In this document: positions 29,653 through 41,600 of the stretch, in pieces
Position numbering within the stretch: position 1 is the first letter of the stretch
Layout of the letters: every line of letters begins with the position of its first letter
NCBI GenBank assembly: GCA_007449985.2
Contig: VIIQ02000029.1
Location: 62,001-126,000, forward strand
DNA: 64,000 nt
Reading direction: 5' to 3'
DNA from: Desmodesmus armatus
Lineage: Eukaryota; Chlorophyta; Chlorophyceae; Sphaeropleales; Scenedesmaceae
The notes under the pieces: model-generated
Databases searched by the model: none
What the model was told of the DNA's origin: nothing
What the model saw: the letters and a program-made list of their open reading frames with translations, nothing else
Made by a program: the position numbers and the translations under genes

Positions 29653-31145
29653 CCGTTCAAGATGTGGTCACGGCATGGATAGATGGCAGCACTACATGGC
29701 AGCAGCGACTGCAGTGATGTGCTGGCAGCAGCAGTGTCAGATAGCAGCACCCGTGACGCCTTGATAGTTCAGTATGAGTTGATTATGACGCAAATGAAGC
29801 ACGCGGGCAGCAGCTGTCGCGGAGACCGTGTTTTCTCTGGCCTCTTCCACAACGTCCTGCCGACAGCTGAGGCAGTTTTCAGGCTGATGTTGCTGATGGA
29901 CAGCGGCTTTGATTGCAGTGGTAGCAGCAGCAGCAGGGTTGCAGCGCAGGGGGTGTGGGTGCAGGCGATGCTGCCTTGGTTCCACCTGTGTGGCCGCTGC
30001 CTGTTCTTTGCTGGCAACCAGCTACTACGGGCCCTAGAGGAGCCTGCAGCCGCGGCTGCAACTGGGCTAAGTGACGGTTACCCGACTGCTACACTGCTGG
30101 TAAGGCATGTGCACGGTCGTCCCTGCAGTTGGTCACATGTGTGCTGTGGCAGTTTCTGATGATCACTGTGTGTTGGTCTGAAGCAGACACCGTATGATGC
30201 ATCGTTCAGCGTGTTGCCTTGAAGGTGCTGTTGCCAGAGTATGTGGCCTTGAAATCAGCCACCACGGCGCATGCAGATTGCATTGGCCTATCTAGATAGT
30301 CTGCCTTATGGCCTGATGGTGGCTGGAAGAGCAGTGAAATCATATGCCATAGTGCATTTACATCCAAGGCTATTGCCAAGAGGCTAGTCAATCAGACCAT
30401 GGGTGCAAGTTGGGCATCTCAGACTTGAAAGATCTGCAAATCTGCAAACAGCAGCGCTCTCGTGCATGCATATGCTGGGCCATACAGGTCCCACCCCAAG
30501 TTATGATCGTATAAGATGCTCCCGCTGCTTGGCCGCGTTGTGCAGGTGGTGGAGGTCATGATGGAGGTCCTGCTGATGCTTACCAACCACCTGCACGAGC
30601 TGCTGCAGCTGCCGCTGGAAGTGACTTGCGCCCTGCAGGGGTCTCCAGAGCCAGCACACAAGGCACTTCAGGAGCTGCTAGATGGTAAATTGGCAGCTGT
30701 TACGCAGGAATGGGAAGGTGTGTTAAGCCGTTGTGAAGAGGCTTGCGGTTTGTTACAGCAAAGGAGGGCAGCCATGGGGCAGAGTAACAGCAGCGTTCCG
30801 TGGGGGCAGCAGCTGCAGCAGCTGCTGCGGACGGCGGTGTCAAAGGAGACGGCAGCTGCGTTGCGGGATGCCGGTGCTGCTGTGTGTGCTGAGTTCCCGG
30901 TCAAGCTGTGCTGCAACAATCCGGGTTGCGCGTCTATGGACAAGGTGGGGGAGATGCTGCTGGGCAGCAGCTGCAGCGGCTGCAAGGCTGCGATGTACTG
31001 CAGCAAGGCCTGCCAGGGTGCAGCGTGGAAGATGGGGCACAGCAAGGTGTGCAAGCGCATCACCAAGGCAGCAGCGGCGGGGGCAGCGGGGGGCACACGG
31101 TAGGGCCGTCCGTGTGTTGCTGTACTGCTGCAGTAACTGAAGTCA

Positions 31146-31150
31146 TGTAA
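31146..31150 (+). terminator. TGTAA, candidate polyadenylation signal of copy D
   Basis: TGTAA, the usual chlorophyte poly(A) signal, lies about 43 nt after the copy-D stop codon. The motif is short, so chance occurrence is possible. Confidence 0.3.
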
Positions 31151-31328
31151 GCAGCAACTCTCTTAGTGCAGTAGGCTGTGCATCAGACAGGTCCCCTTTT
31201 GCAGCTGGGCTTGCGAGGTCCTGTCACCCAGGGCCTCCTATTTTTGCAGCTGAGAAAAGCGGGTTGCTGTGTTGGACAAAGAACACTTGGTGCCGGCGGT
31301 TGTTGTGTTGCTAAGCCGCAAGAGCCCG

Positions 31329-31480
31329 TGCTGTGTAACAGGTTGTGCTGTCTCTGATTTTTTGTCTACTCTACTAGGTGCAAATTGGTTGCAGCACTTT
31401 TGCATGCTGTGTAACAGGTTGTGCTGTCTCTGATTTTTTGTCTACTCTACTAGGTGCAAATCGGTTGCAGCACTGTTGCA
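31329..31480. repeat. 76-nt tandem duplication
   Basis: Two adjacent copies (31329-31404 and 31405-31480) start tgctgtgtaacaggttgtgc and differ at only a few positions. Confidence 0.9.
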
Positions 31481-32669
31481 TGGTTGCTGCCGTCACATCA
31501 CACTTCACGCTGATTTACAGGGTGGTGGACTGACTTCAAACTTGTTGATGTCCATGATATTATGCTGTTAATGTCAACGTGATTTTTCTTGACTGACCGT
31601 CAAGACGTCTGACCAAGTTGGTCTGCACATCACTGAGTGACTTTGCTCACTTTCATGGATACATGCTGTGATGTGAGCCTTCTCTGTAGAGTGCTTCTGT
31701 TGTGCCTGCGCATGACCTGCACCCTCCTCACACACACCTAGGTTCTCTTATTGCTGCTACTGCCCCAAGGCCTGCTTCTTACTGGCTCCTACCACATGTT
31801 ACCCCCAAGGGGAACTGGGCTGGGTGTGCTCTCAGCTAAGTAGCTACATGATCAGCCAGCCTGCAGGCCATAGCCATCAGAAAGGATGAAAGCACGTTTC
31901 GGGAGGAGGTCGACGGCAATATGGAGTGTTGCATATGCTGCTTGAGACTGTCGGCCTGTAATTCAGTGCTAGGCAGCCGTCATAGGGCGGTCACATGTGA
32001 CTGTACAGTTTGCGGGGGGCACCAATGGACCAAATAAAACCAAGCGGGAGCCTTGACATTGAGTGAATTACTGACATCATAAAAACCTGATCAAATGTCA
32101 TTCATCATGATACTACGGGTTTGTTTGCAGATGAGTAACCCTACACTACACTGTACACTGAGTAACCCTACACTAGCAGTACTGCTGCAACGGCCACCGG
32201 GGATAATGCAGCCATATGAACGATCACGGCGAACCGTACGACTCTGTACAGACCTGTCAGACACTTGTTGGGTACAGATTTTGGATCACTCACGCTCTCT
32301 CCTGAGGGTTGGATCAGCTAGATCAGCACCCATCCAAACCCTTTCTTAGCCTTTCACAACAGGCCGTGTCAAACCAGTTACTCCTATATCACATAACCAC
32401 TTCAAAGCATGGCAGCAGGATGGAGCTGGGAGGTGGGTGTTCTGCTGCTGGCGCAAAGATACTGCTGCTACAGTACATTGCTGCAGTGGGCGACATCTAA
32501 ACTGCTTCCGCTGTCACTGCTCGATGTTGATTCTCCCTACCTACACCACTGTCTGTATTCCTTCTGCTGCACCGCAGGAGACCCAGGCAATGCTGCAGCG
32601 TCTGCACCAGCCAACAGCAGCAACGATGGCAGCAGAATATGCCAACATCAACAAATTCACCACATTCAT

Positions 32670-35600
32670 ACCCTCACCCACTGACGCACATCAACAACAC
32701 ACCAGCTCGGGAGGCCATCAACGAACTTGGCACGCAGTTCACCAACCTGCTTGCACAAGCGCACTCCATCGCTCTTACAACCTGTGCTACCATCACAGTA
32801 CAACCTGGCACTGTGGGAGGGCGCCACTGCCCGAGAAAAATCTCCAAACACCGCAAACACATCATTGCTGCTAAGAAGGAGGCATCAGCCAAACTGCGGT
32901 CAATAACGGCCACGCAAACGCAAGACATGCCCGAGCATTTCACATCACCTATGCTACAGGAAGCAGTTGCAGAGAGGGCACAACGATACCCTGAAGAGTC
33001 TCCGCAGGCTGCCATCCGTGCTGCATACGCCACTCTCAAGCACAGGCTGAACGCCATCGACGACGAACACCCGCGACTATGGGCACAACAAGCTGCTAAA
33101 CAGACACAAGACATGGCCGACAAACGCCAAAAAGTAGGAAACAAAATCGCCACAGGCCGCTTGAAGATGACTCCCAGGCTGGCTCTCCGAGCCCTTACCA
33201 CGAAGGACGGCGAGGTCACAACCGACCCCCAAACTATCCGATCGGAAATGACCGAGTACTACTCCAAAAAACTAGCTAACCCTGACGACACAAACGCCAC
33301 CCTCGATTACCTCCCGACAGTAGACAGGGCATATCCCTTCGACACCCCGGAGTTCGCCGAATACCACGGACTGATGTCACAGCCTGACGCTACCAACCGA
33401 ACGTGGATGCACGGCCTTCTTGACGACGATTTTGCATTTCACAGATGTCTCTCCACTCTGAAACTCGGCAAATGCCCAGGCCCTGATGGTGTTCCCAACG
33501 AAATCCTGCGAGCCCTCCCGCCTCCTGCACACAGAGCCCTACACAACATGATCAAAATAATGTGGACGGCTGGTGTAACCCCGGACGGGTGGAAAGAATC
33601 ATCGACAATTCTGCTCTACAAGAACAAAGGGACACCACTTGAGCTCAAATACTATCGACGCATTGGGCTGGAGAACACAGTATACAAGCTGTGGACCAAG
33701 ATGATCATAATGGCAATGACGGACAGGGCCGAACGAGCAGGGTTCCTCACAGCATCACAAGGGGGTTTCAGAAACAAACGCGCAACAACCCAGCAGATTG
33801 AAATGATGATCATGGCCCTGGAGGATGCCATGCTGACAAAACAAGACATCTTCCTTCTGTTCACGGACATGACTGAAGCATTCGACACCATATCACATAG
33901 GAAACTCCTCATGATTCTCTATGACCTAGGGTTCCCGCCGGACGCCATCGAAACAGTGAAAGACCTATACACAAACGCACGCACTGTGATACAGACACCC
34001 CATGGCCCCCTAGACCCCCTAGACTTTGGCAGGGGCACTATCCAAGGCGACAGCCTCTCCCCCATCCTCTTCATCCTATACATGGAGCTTCTTCTTCGAT
34101 GGCTAAGAGCGGGCGGCAAGGGTTACAAATTCGGCGCGCTCGCTGGAGAGCCACTGCTACAGGAGCGACACCAACTCACGGACAACACATACGCGGATGA
34201 CCTCAATATAATCACAGGAGGCCAACACGGCCTTGCCAACATGAAACACCAGGCTCGCAAACTTGCTGCCTACGCGGCCTGGGGGAAACTGCAAGTCAAT
34301 GCCTCAAAAAGCCAAATCACAGGGGCCCTGCAGGGCAGCCTGCCTACACACCCATATGACGTCACCCGGCTTCAAACCATGCTAGGGGCGGTTCGCTTGG
34401 CCCCAGACCAACCACATCTACATCCGCCAGGGATAGCTGCAGAAAGTGTTACCTTTCTTCCCCCTACATCTCCGTTCAGGCACCTCGGAGTACTCGTCAC
34501 AGTAGACCTGAACTACAAACCACAGCTGACCGCCACCCTTAATGACATTCGCTCGCGCGTTCAACACCTGCGTCAAAGCCCTCTAACTACGGGCCAAAAA
34601 CAACGAATCATCGAATCTTCACTCCGAGGCTCCATAGCATACGCGCTTGTGGCCAGCCCATACGCACCTGCAGAACTCAAAAGCCTAGACTCCCTGCTAA
34701 CACGCGCCACCAAGCAAGCCTACCGGCTGCCTGTTCACATGGCTACTGCCGCCGCCCACCTTGACAAGGGAAAAGGAGGTCTAGGATGCCACTCCCTAGA
34801 AACAGAACAAACAGTATGCAACATTCAACGCCTGACACGCTCACTTAACGCCCCGGGCGCCCTGGGAGTTATCACCAAAGCCATGCTTGAAATGCAACTT
34901 CCAGGGGTGGACACAATTATGGCCAAACATCTCCCCCACCTTCTCAACCATAGCCTGAGGGTGAGACAACTACTATCGCTTGGGAAACTGGACCTGACGC
35001 TGCAACTAGGCGCCAAAGAATATCACATATTATCCAACCTCACCAACATAACACAAACCCTAGAGAAGATTACACCACAGTACCTGACTGATACACAACC
35101 TGTAAAGGACATATACCTTATACATAGTGTAGGAATCACACAGGTAGAACAGATGCTGACCCCTGACAGGAAACACGTCCTGCCCTCCTCCCACCTCAGG
35201 ATGATAGTGAGTAGTCGCAAGCTTAAGGTGAAACACCACAGAGCATGGGACAGACTAGCATACATAGTGGCTACTGGAAGTTTAGACCTGACCACAAAAT
35301 GGCAACCACCTACAAAGCCACTCCCGATTGATGCAAAGGTACTCCAAACACTGACGGCGCGATGGCCACACAACCCAACCAGCAAGCCGCAAACACCTAT
35401 GGAACTGCTCTCCAACTACAGTGCCCAAGCCCACCAGCCGGCTCTGGCCATGCGAGACGAACTGGATGCCCAAAGACAGAAACTTCCGGACCCAAAGCTC
35501 TGCACCACCGCAAACATCCGCCGTGACGGCCAGACCTACCCCCACCAAAAACCCCAAACACACACAGGCTACGCTGCCTACAAGAAGCTGAGACCCATAC

Positions 35601-38600
35601 CTGCAGAAGCCCTCAAACTGTACACAACATACACGGACCCGAACACAGACCAGATAGAGGCAGTACAAGGCATGGCCATTGCCACAAACCACAAAGCAAA
35701 AGGGAAATGGCGTCGCCACGGCGAAAGCCAGCAGCAAGTGATGGTGCAATGGAGAGAAGCACTGGTGCCACGCTGGGTGATGCATCTACACACCACCATG
35801 GGCTACAAGATTGAAAGCGCCCACCCAGCGAGCCTGCATGACAAAGCTGCCCACAGCTTCACAAGACCGTGTGAATGCTGCTGGGAGGACATCCACCCTG
35901 ACCAGTATGAACCAGAAGAAGGCTATGAGAGTGACATCCTCCAATGCCAAGAGTGTCACCGCGTGTGCCATCAGACATGCCTTCGCCAAGCCCGCCGCAC
36001 ACGCCACGCACGGCAGTACGAGGAAGGCAAATGCTGGGAGTGCCTACAAAGCCCCCCCACACAAAGTGACAAAGAGCTGCTGGAAATTGTTAAAATGAGG
36101 CTCCAACCATGCCCCGAGACAATTGAAACAGTCCAGGCCACCGGGACCCCAGAGGCCCTCAACGCCCTTGCAACCCTACTGAATGCACCCCCTACAGACG
36201 GCCCCGCGCCGCTTCTAAGAAAGGCCATACTGCAGACAAATCAAGAGCGCGCAAGTGAGAGGCTATATGACATTTCCCTTGGGGACAACATCAGACAGCA
36301 CATACACATCCACCCGACACCCATCAACCCACACGTAGACATCCAGCCCACAGGCAGCTGCACTATTGCAATCAGAACAGTGGAGGGCACCAACCTGCCC
36401 ATCACCCCAAAAGAAGAGCCCATCATAACCACAGTGACGGCGGCGTGCGTCTATCAGCCAGACGGCACATGTTGCGGGGTGATCACGATACCTACCCTCC
36501 GCCACCTTCACCAACGCCAAGCACAAAACACAACAACAAATACATGTGAAGAAGAAATAGCTATGTTGTGCCAACGATATGGCGCATATGGCACGAAGAG
36601 CAAAAAGCCCCAGGCACCAAGCAACCCCCTAACGCCTGAGCTGAAGGCACAGTTGCTGAACACCTTCAAGTGCACTACGGAAAGAATGACTACACCCTTT
36701 GCCGTACATCCCACCACCTCAAAGTTCTGGACAGAACATGCAGCTGATGCAGCCTTTGGGGCCGACCACGGCAATCTTGCAGTGAGGTGGACTGGGCTCT
36801 CTCTAGCCACCCCACCATGTGATCTGAAACAAGCGCATCAAGCTCTTGCTTGGGCGATCCAAAGCGCCCAGCACACCAAGACACCAACTCTTACCATTCT
36901 GGCACTGCCGGTCCCACCAAACAAAGGAACTTCATACCGAACTCTGATCCAAACGCACTCAGGCTGGTGCCGTCGCCTACTGTCAATACCAAACGCGGCC
37001 ATATGCCAGACCACCCCTGGAACATCCCCACTACAAAATGCAACACCATCAAAGTGGGGACTGCAGATTGTCTGCGTAGGCAACGAAGCTGGCTACACCA
37101 GCTTAGGACCAGGAGACACACGGAACGATCAGTGGATGTACCTTCTGTCAAAAAGGTGCACCAACCACCTGAAAGAACAAAAAGGCCACAACCTGAAGGT
37201 GGTGCGAGTAGAATGCCATCCATGTGAATGGGCTCAGCCGCAACCAGGGGCGAACAAGCCGCTCCCTCGAACAAGGGCTTTTAAGAACTCGAGATGGGAG
37301 CCGGCATCTACGATGGCACACAAACGCAGGACACCGGACCTCTCTGAGCCTGCCCCTATGGAGGCCACCACACCACCACCACTGCGGTTCAACTGGAGGG
37401 ACTTCTACTACACTGACGGAAGCGCCATCACAAAAGCAGGCAAAGGGGCTAGCATAGTAGCCGCCGCCTTCAAACCACCTGAAGACGAAAACGGCATGGC
37501 ACATACCATCACAACAGACTGCACAATAACAGGGGGGCCACGCTCACTACAAACAGACCGCTACATGCCCAATGTCAACACCATCAACAGAGCAGAGCTA
37601 GTCGGCATCCGGGCAGCCTACATACTAGCCAATCCAGGAGCAAACCAAAACATCCACATAGCCACAGACAGTCAGACTTCCATGTATCAGATCCACAAAA
37701 TGATCACCCACCCGCAAGATATGGAAGAACACAGACACCACAGTCTGCTAACAGACATAGTACACAGGCTGCGCACCTCTCAGGCAACACTGCACCTCTG
37801 GAAAGTTACTAGCCACACAGGAGTATATGGAAACGTGTTGGAATTGAGTATGCTCAGCCCACTATGCTGGACTTGGTTACCCGAAGTTAAGGGTTTTATG
37901 CATGGCGACTGAAGTTATGCTATCCGCTCCTGCGGAGTATATGACCTCTGCATTGTCAGAGTGTATTTGGATGTTTACTCTCTCTCTCTCTCTAAGCCTG
38001 CATACGGTGCACCAGTGTAACAGGACTACTTTCCCACCTTATAGCTGTCAAGGTTCCCTGAGCTTACAACTCCCAGCCACATCTATTCATATCAGGTTAT
38101 GAGCCCATCACGCTTCCACTGCGCTACTCCGCTAGGTTATGAGCCTTTTTTTTTCACGCCTCAGCTAGACCTACAGCTCGATACAACCTGTGCCCGGTAC
38201 AAACGTAGGAAGACCTGCCTTTGCGCAGCTAGGCTATCGCCTTTGTCAATGTGCTTTAGTTGTACGGATTTACTTGCTCGATTTGCAGCAGCTTAGCGGC
38301 CTGATCATCCGCGTTTACAGCGTGCAGCAGCGACAGTTTTTCCTGCCACAGCACTACATCTTCCCTACATGCAGCATTGCCCTACAGCAGCCTAATCCCA
38401 CTGTCTGTTTGGCTTACAGCGACAGCAACCTCTTCTGTGTGAGCTACAGAACGTTCAACTACTCAGTGGCAGTGCCTGGTTATTGACACCCCTGCCGCCT
38501 GTCGTTTTCTGCCCTCGCTGCTGACTGCCCTGCTCTCCACCTCAGGTTATCCTGTCCTACAGTACACCGTGGTGTGAGTAGCTAGGGCACCAGCAGTGCA

Positions 38601-41600
38601 GCGGCCTCAGCTCCTGCACTTCCATTACAGTGTAGTCAGCTCATCTGGGCCCCAACAGCGCGGCTTTCAGTCAGCTAAGCAGCCACCTAGTCAGCTGCTA
38701 CAAGCCTGGCAGCACTCAGTCTGTCAGCACCTGCACTCCTTCTACAGTGCAGTTAGGCTCACGTGTAGACGTACATACAGCCACGCAGCCAATCAGTCAG
38801 CTGCACCAAGCCTGTTAGCACCCCTAAGCCTAACAGCACACCAGCTTTCACCATGGCATCCAGCTCAAGCAGCGGTGCCCCCCGGCAGCTCATCTCCATC
38901 CCTATCGACCTTGGAGAAGGCAAGAAGATTACCCTCCTCTTCACCGTCTTCATGAAGAGCCCAGAGGACTTCACACCATGGCAAGACGACTTCGTGGGCG
39001 CCCTGTCTACCGCCGGCAAGGACCTTGTCAAGGCCCTGACAAAAGCCGACCACCCACAGTCAGCAGTTGTCCGCATGCTCATCAAGGCCACTGTCGACCG
39101 CACCCTCATCGACAGCTTTGCCCCATCCTGCCCCTCAGCAGCTCAGTTGTATGAGCAGATGCCCGAACTGTGGAGCGTCGCAGCAGCAGGGTCAGCCGAC
39201 CTGTACTTCACTGAGCTGTCCAACATCAAGATGCGCAAGGGCGAGGGCATGCTGGCGCTCTACGGCCGCTTCAGGCACCTTGTGGCCCTACTGGAGGCAG
39301 CCAAGCAGAAGCCCACTGACCAGCAGTTGCTCGCCTTCTTCTCGCAGGCCCTCCCAACAGCCTACGACACCATCCTCTTAGTCATCCGCATGACCGAACC
39401 AAAGAGCGTGGAAGACATCCTCACCCGCCTTGTCCAGCACGAGAAGCGCCACCTCACAGATGCCCAGGACAACTACGGCAAAGCCCTCTACACCGGTGAG
39501 AACAGCAACAGCTTCGGCAGCTCCTTCCGCTTCAACCAGCAGCCCTTCCGCGGCCAGCAACAGCCCTTCCGCGGCCAGCAGCAGTCCAACCGCTTCAACA
39601 GCAGGACTGTCCCCTCCTTCAACAAGTTCCAGGGCAACAACGGCTTCAACAAGGGCAAGGGTGACTACAACAACAAGAGCGGCTACAAGGGGAATGACAA
39701 CAGCAACCCCAAGCACAAGCCGCACCACACCTTCCCCGGCAACTGCCTCTTCTGCAAGAACTACGGCCACAGCATCAATGAGTGCAAGAAGCTACAGGCC
39801 AAGGAGGCAGGTAGGGGCCGCTCACACGCCCTGCGTGAGGCACTCGACCCAGCTGTTTTTGAGCAGCTTATGCAGTGCCGCCAGCTGCTGGAGGAGGAGG
39901 AGGACTACACCCAGCAGCAGCCTGAGGAGTACGACGACCCGCCTTCTTCGGCCGTGCCTACATGCTCAAGGCACACGACAGCAGCAGTACCGGCCTCAAC
40001 AGTGCCTACATCACCGGCAGCAGCAGCTCTGACCCCAGCCCCAGCTCCTACTTCAACCCCGTGCGTAAGCCTGACCTTGGCTACACCATCTACAGGAACA
40101 ACAAGACCGGCAACTACGCCCTGGTCACCCCCTCAAGTGAGTCAATGTTTAAGCCGCTCCCTGACCACCAGCTCTTCAGCCCTCTGCCCACCGGCAAGTT
40201 CGACGGCTGGCTTATGGACTCAGGAGCCTCAGACCCCACAACATCTGACCCCAGCATTCTGTTTGAGCCCGTCAAGTGTCACAAGCCCTTTGACACCAGC
40301 AACGGCCCAGCCCTGGCCTCACTCAAGGGCTCTGTGCGTCTGGCCTTCTTGGACGGCACTACTACCACCATTGAGGACGTCTACTACCTTCCCCAGTGCA
40401 AGGCCAACCTCCTGTCAGAGGCCAAGCTGACCAAGAAGCAGGACGACCCCTCCAAGCAGTTCAGCGTGTGGGTCTCCAACGGCTCCCGCACACTGCTTTA
40501 CGGCACGGACCAACGCGTCATCCAGACCGTGACCAACCCTGACGGCACAACTACCGTCCCAGCCTTCTGTGCAACCAACCCTGACTACCGCCCTGACTAC
40601 GCTGACAAGGCCCACCACACGGCTACCAAGGAGACGGCGGAGTTGTGGCACTCCCGCCTAGGCCACCCCAGCTACAACAGCATGGCCACACTCCTCAAGC
40701 ACAAGGCGGCTACCGGCATCAACATCAAGCCTGAGGACTGCACCAAGGCTGGCACCCACATCTGCTCTACATGTGCCCTCAGCAAGTCCACCAAGCAGCC
40801 ATTCAAGCCGTCCCACAGTGAGTACACTGAGCCCCTACAGCTTGTGTCATCAGACGTGTGTGGCCCCATGCCTACAGCATCAGTTGGCGGCAGCAAGTAC
40901 TTCCTCACAGTAATAGACCATGCAACAAACTACAGCAAGGTGGTCCCTCTGAAGACCAAGGACCAAGCTCCCTCTGCTATCAAGTGCACAGTGGAGTGGC
41001 TGGAGACTCAGACCAATCGCAAACTGAAGGCCCTACGCACCGACAACGGCACCGAGTACTTCAACAAGGACTTGGGCGACTACCTCAAGAGCAAGGGCAT
41101 CGACCATGAAGGCACCATACCCTATAGCCCCCAGATGAACGGCAAGGCAGAGCGGCTTAATCGCACGCTCTTGGACAAGGCAAGGAGCATGCTACTTGAA
41201 TCCTGCCTGCCCCCTTCCCTCTGGCTGGAAGCAGTGGTGACCGCCAACTTCTTGCGCAACCGCACGCCGACAAGTTCGAGCAACAAGACCCCCTATGAGC
41301 TCATGTGGAACAAGACACCAGACCTGAAGCACTTGCGCACATTTGGAGCCACCGCCTACGCCCACATACCCAAGGAGAAGCGCACCTCCAAGTTTGCCCC
41401 ACGAGCGCACAACGGCATCATGGTCGGCTACGCACTACAAAGCAAGGGCTGGCGCGTCTACCTTCCCGACCAGCGCTCCGTCATGGAGACAAGGGACTGC
41501 ATCTTTGACGAGTCAACCATCGGCTACAAGACCAAGCTTACCCCTACACAAGTGCAAGCACAAGAGCAAGACCTGTCACCCCCTTCCATCGATTACGTCA

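Larger units (their letters stand above)
24562..31103 (+). pseudogene. MYND-finger family pseudogene, copy D
   Basis: Exon 1 is 24562-24582 (MAGWSWQ), exon 2 24801-25164, exon 3 25473-26580, a fused exon 4/5 26893-29089 interrupted by a LINE, exon 6 29653-30099 and exon 7 30546-31103 (TAG). Exon 3 shifts frame near 26230, in a CAG run, and its last motif DVYFG has become DV-stop. Exons 4 and 5 run on without the usual intron (KQHDGSSRQGDPVQ...), an intron loss. A 5'-truncated LINE replaces the inside of LNLFG|TLTV. Exon 6 has lost about 140 nt, including the FQQRPFSTAAVCEAA segment, and is out of phase. Exon 7 still has a complete MYND finger, with KAAMYCSKAC in place of KAARYCSKAC. Several independent lesions make a pseudogene secure. 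Confidence 0.9.
31104..32408. other. Intergenic between copies D and E
   Basis: No gene seen apart from a 76-nt tandem duplication (31329-31480) and a short direct repeat gagtaaccctacacta at about 32134 and 32160. The promoter of copy E should be here. Confidence 0.5.

Noticed and set aside
29469..29717. Poly-Leu, poly-Ala or poly-Gln proteins
   Set aside because: Products of the CTG run before the exon-6 acceptor of copy D.
32639..32669. ATG at 32639 as start of the LINE protein
   Set aside because: It lies in the host exon to the left of the target duplication; the element itself begins at 32670 with an already open frame.
38095..38133. A tRNA gene
   Set aside because: Only the 5' half is present, antisense, exactly at the copia primer site; no 3' half follows.
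39926..39950. Programmed -1 frameshift site in copia
   Set aside because: No slippery heptamer or obvious downstream structure; a one-base loss explains it equally well.
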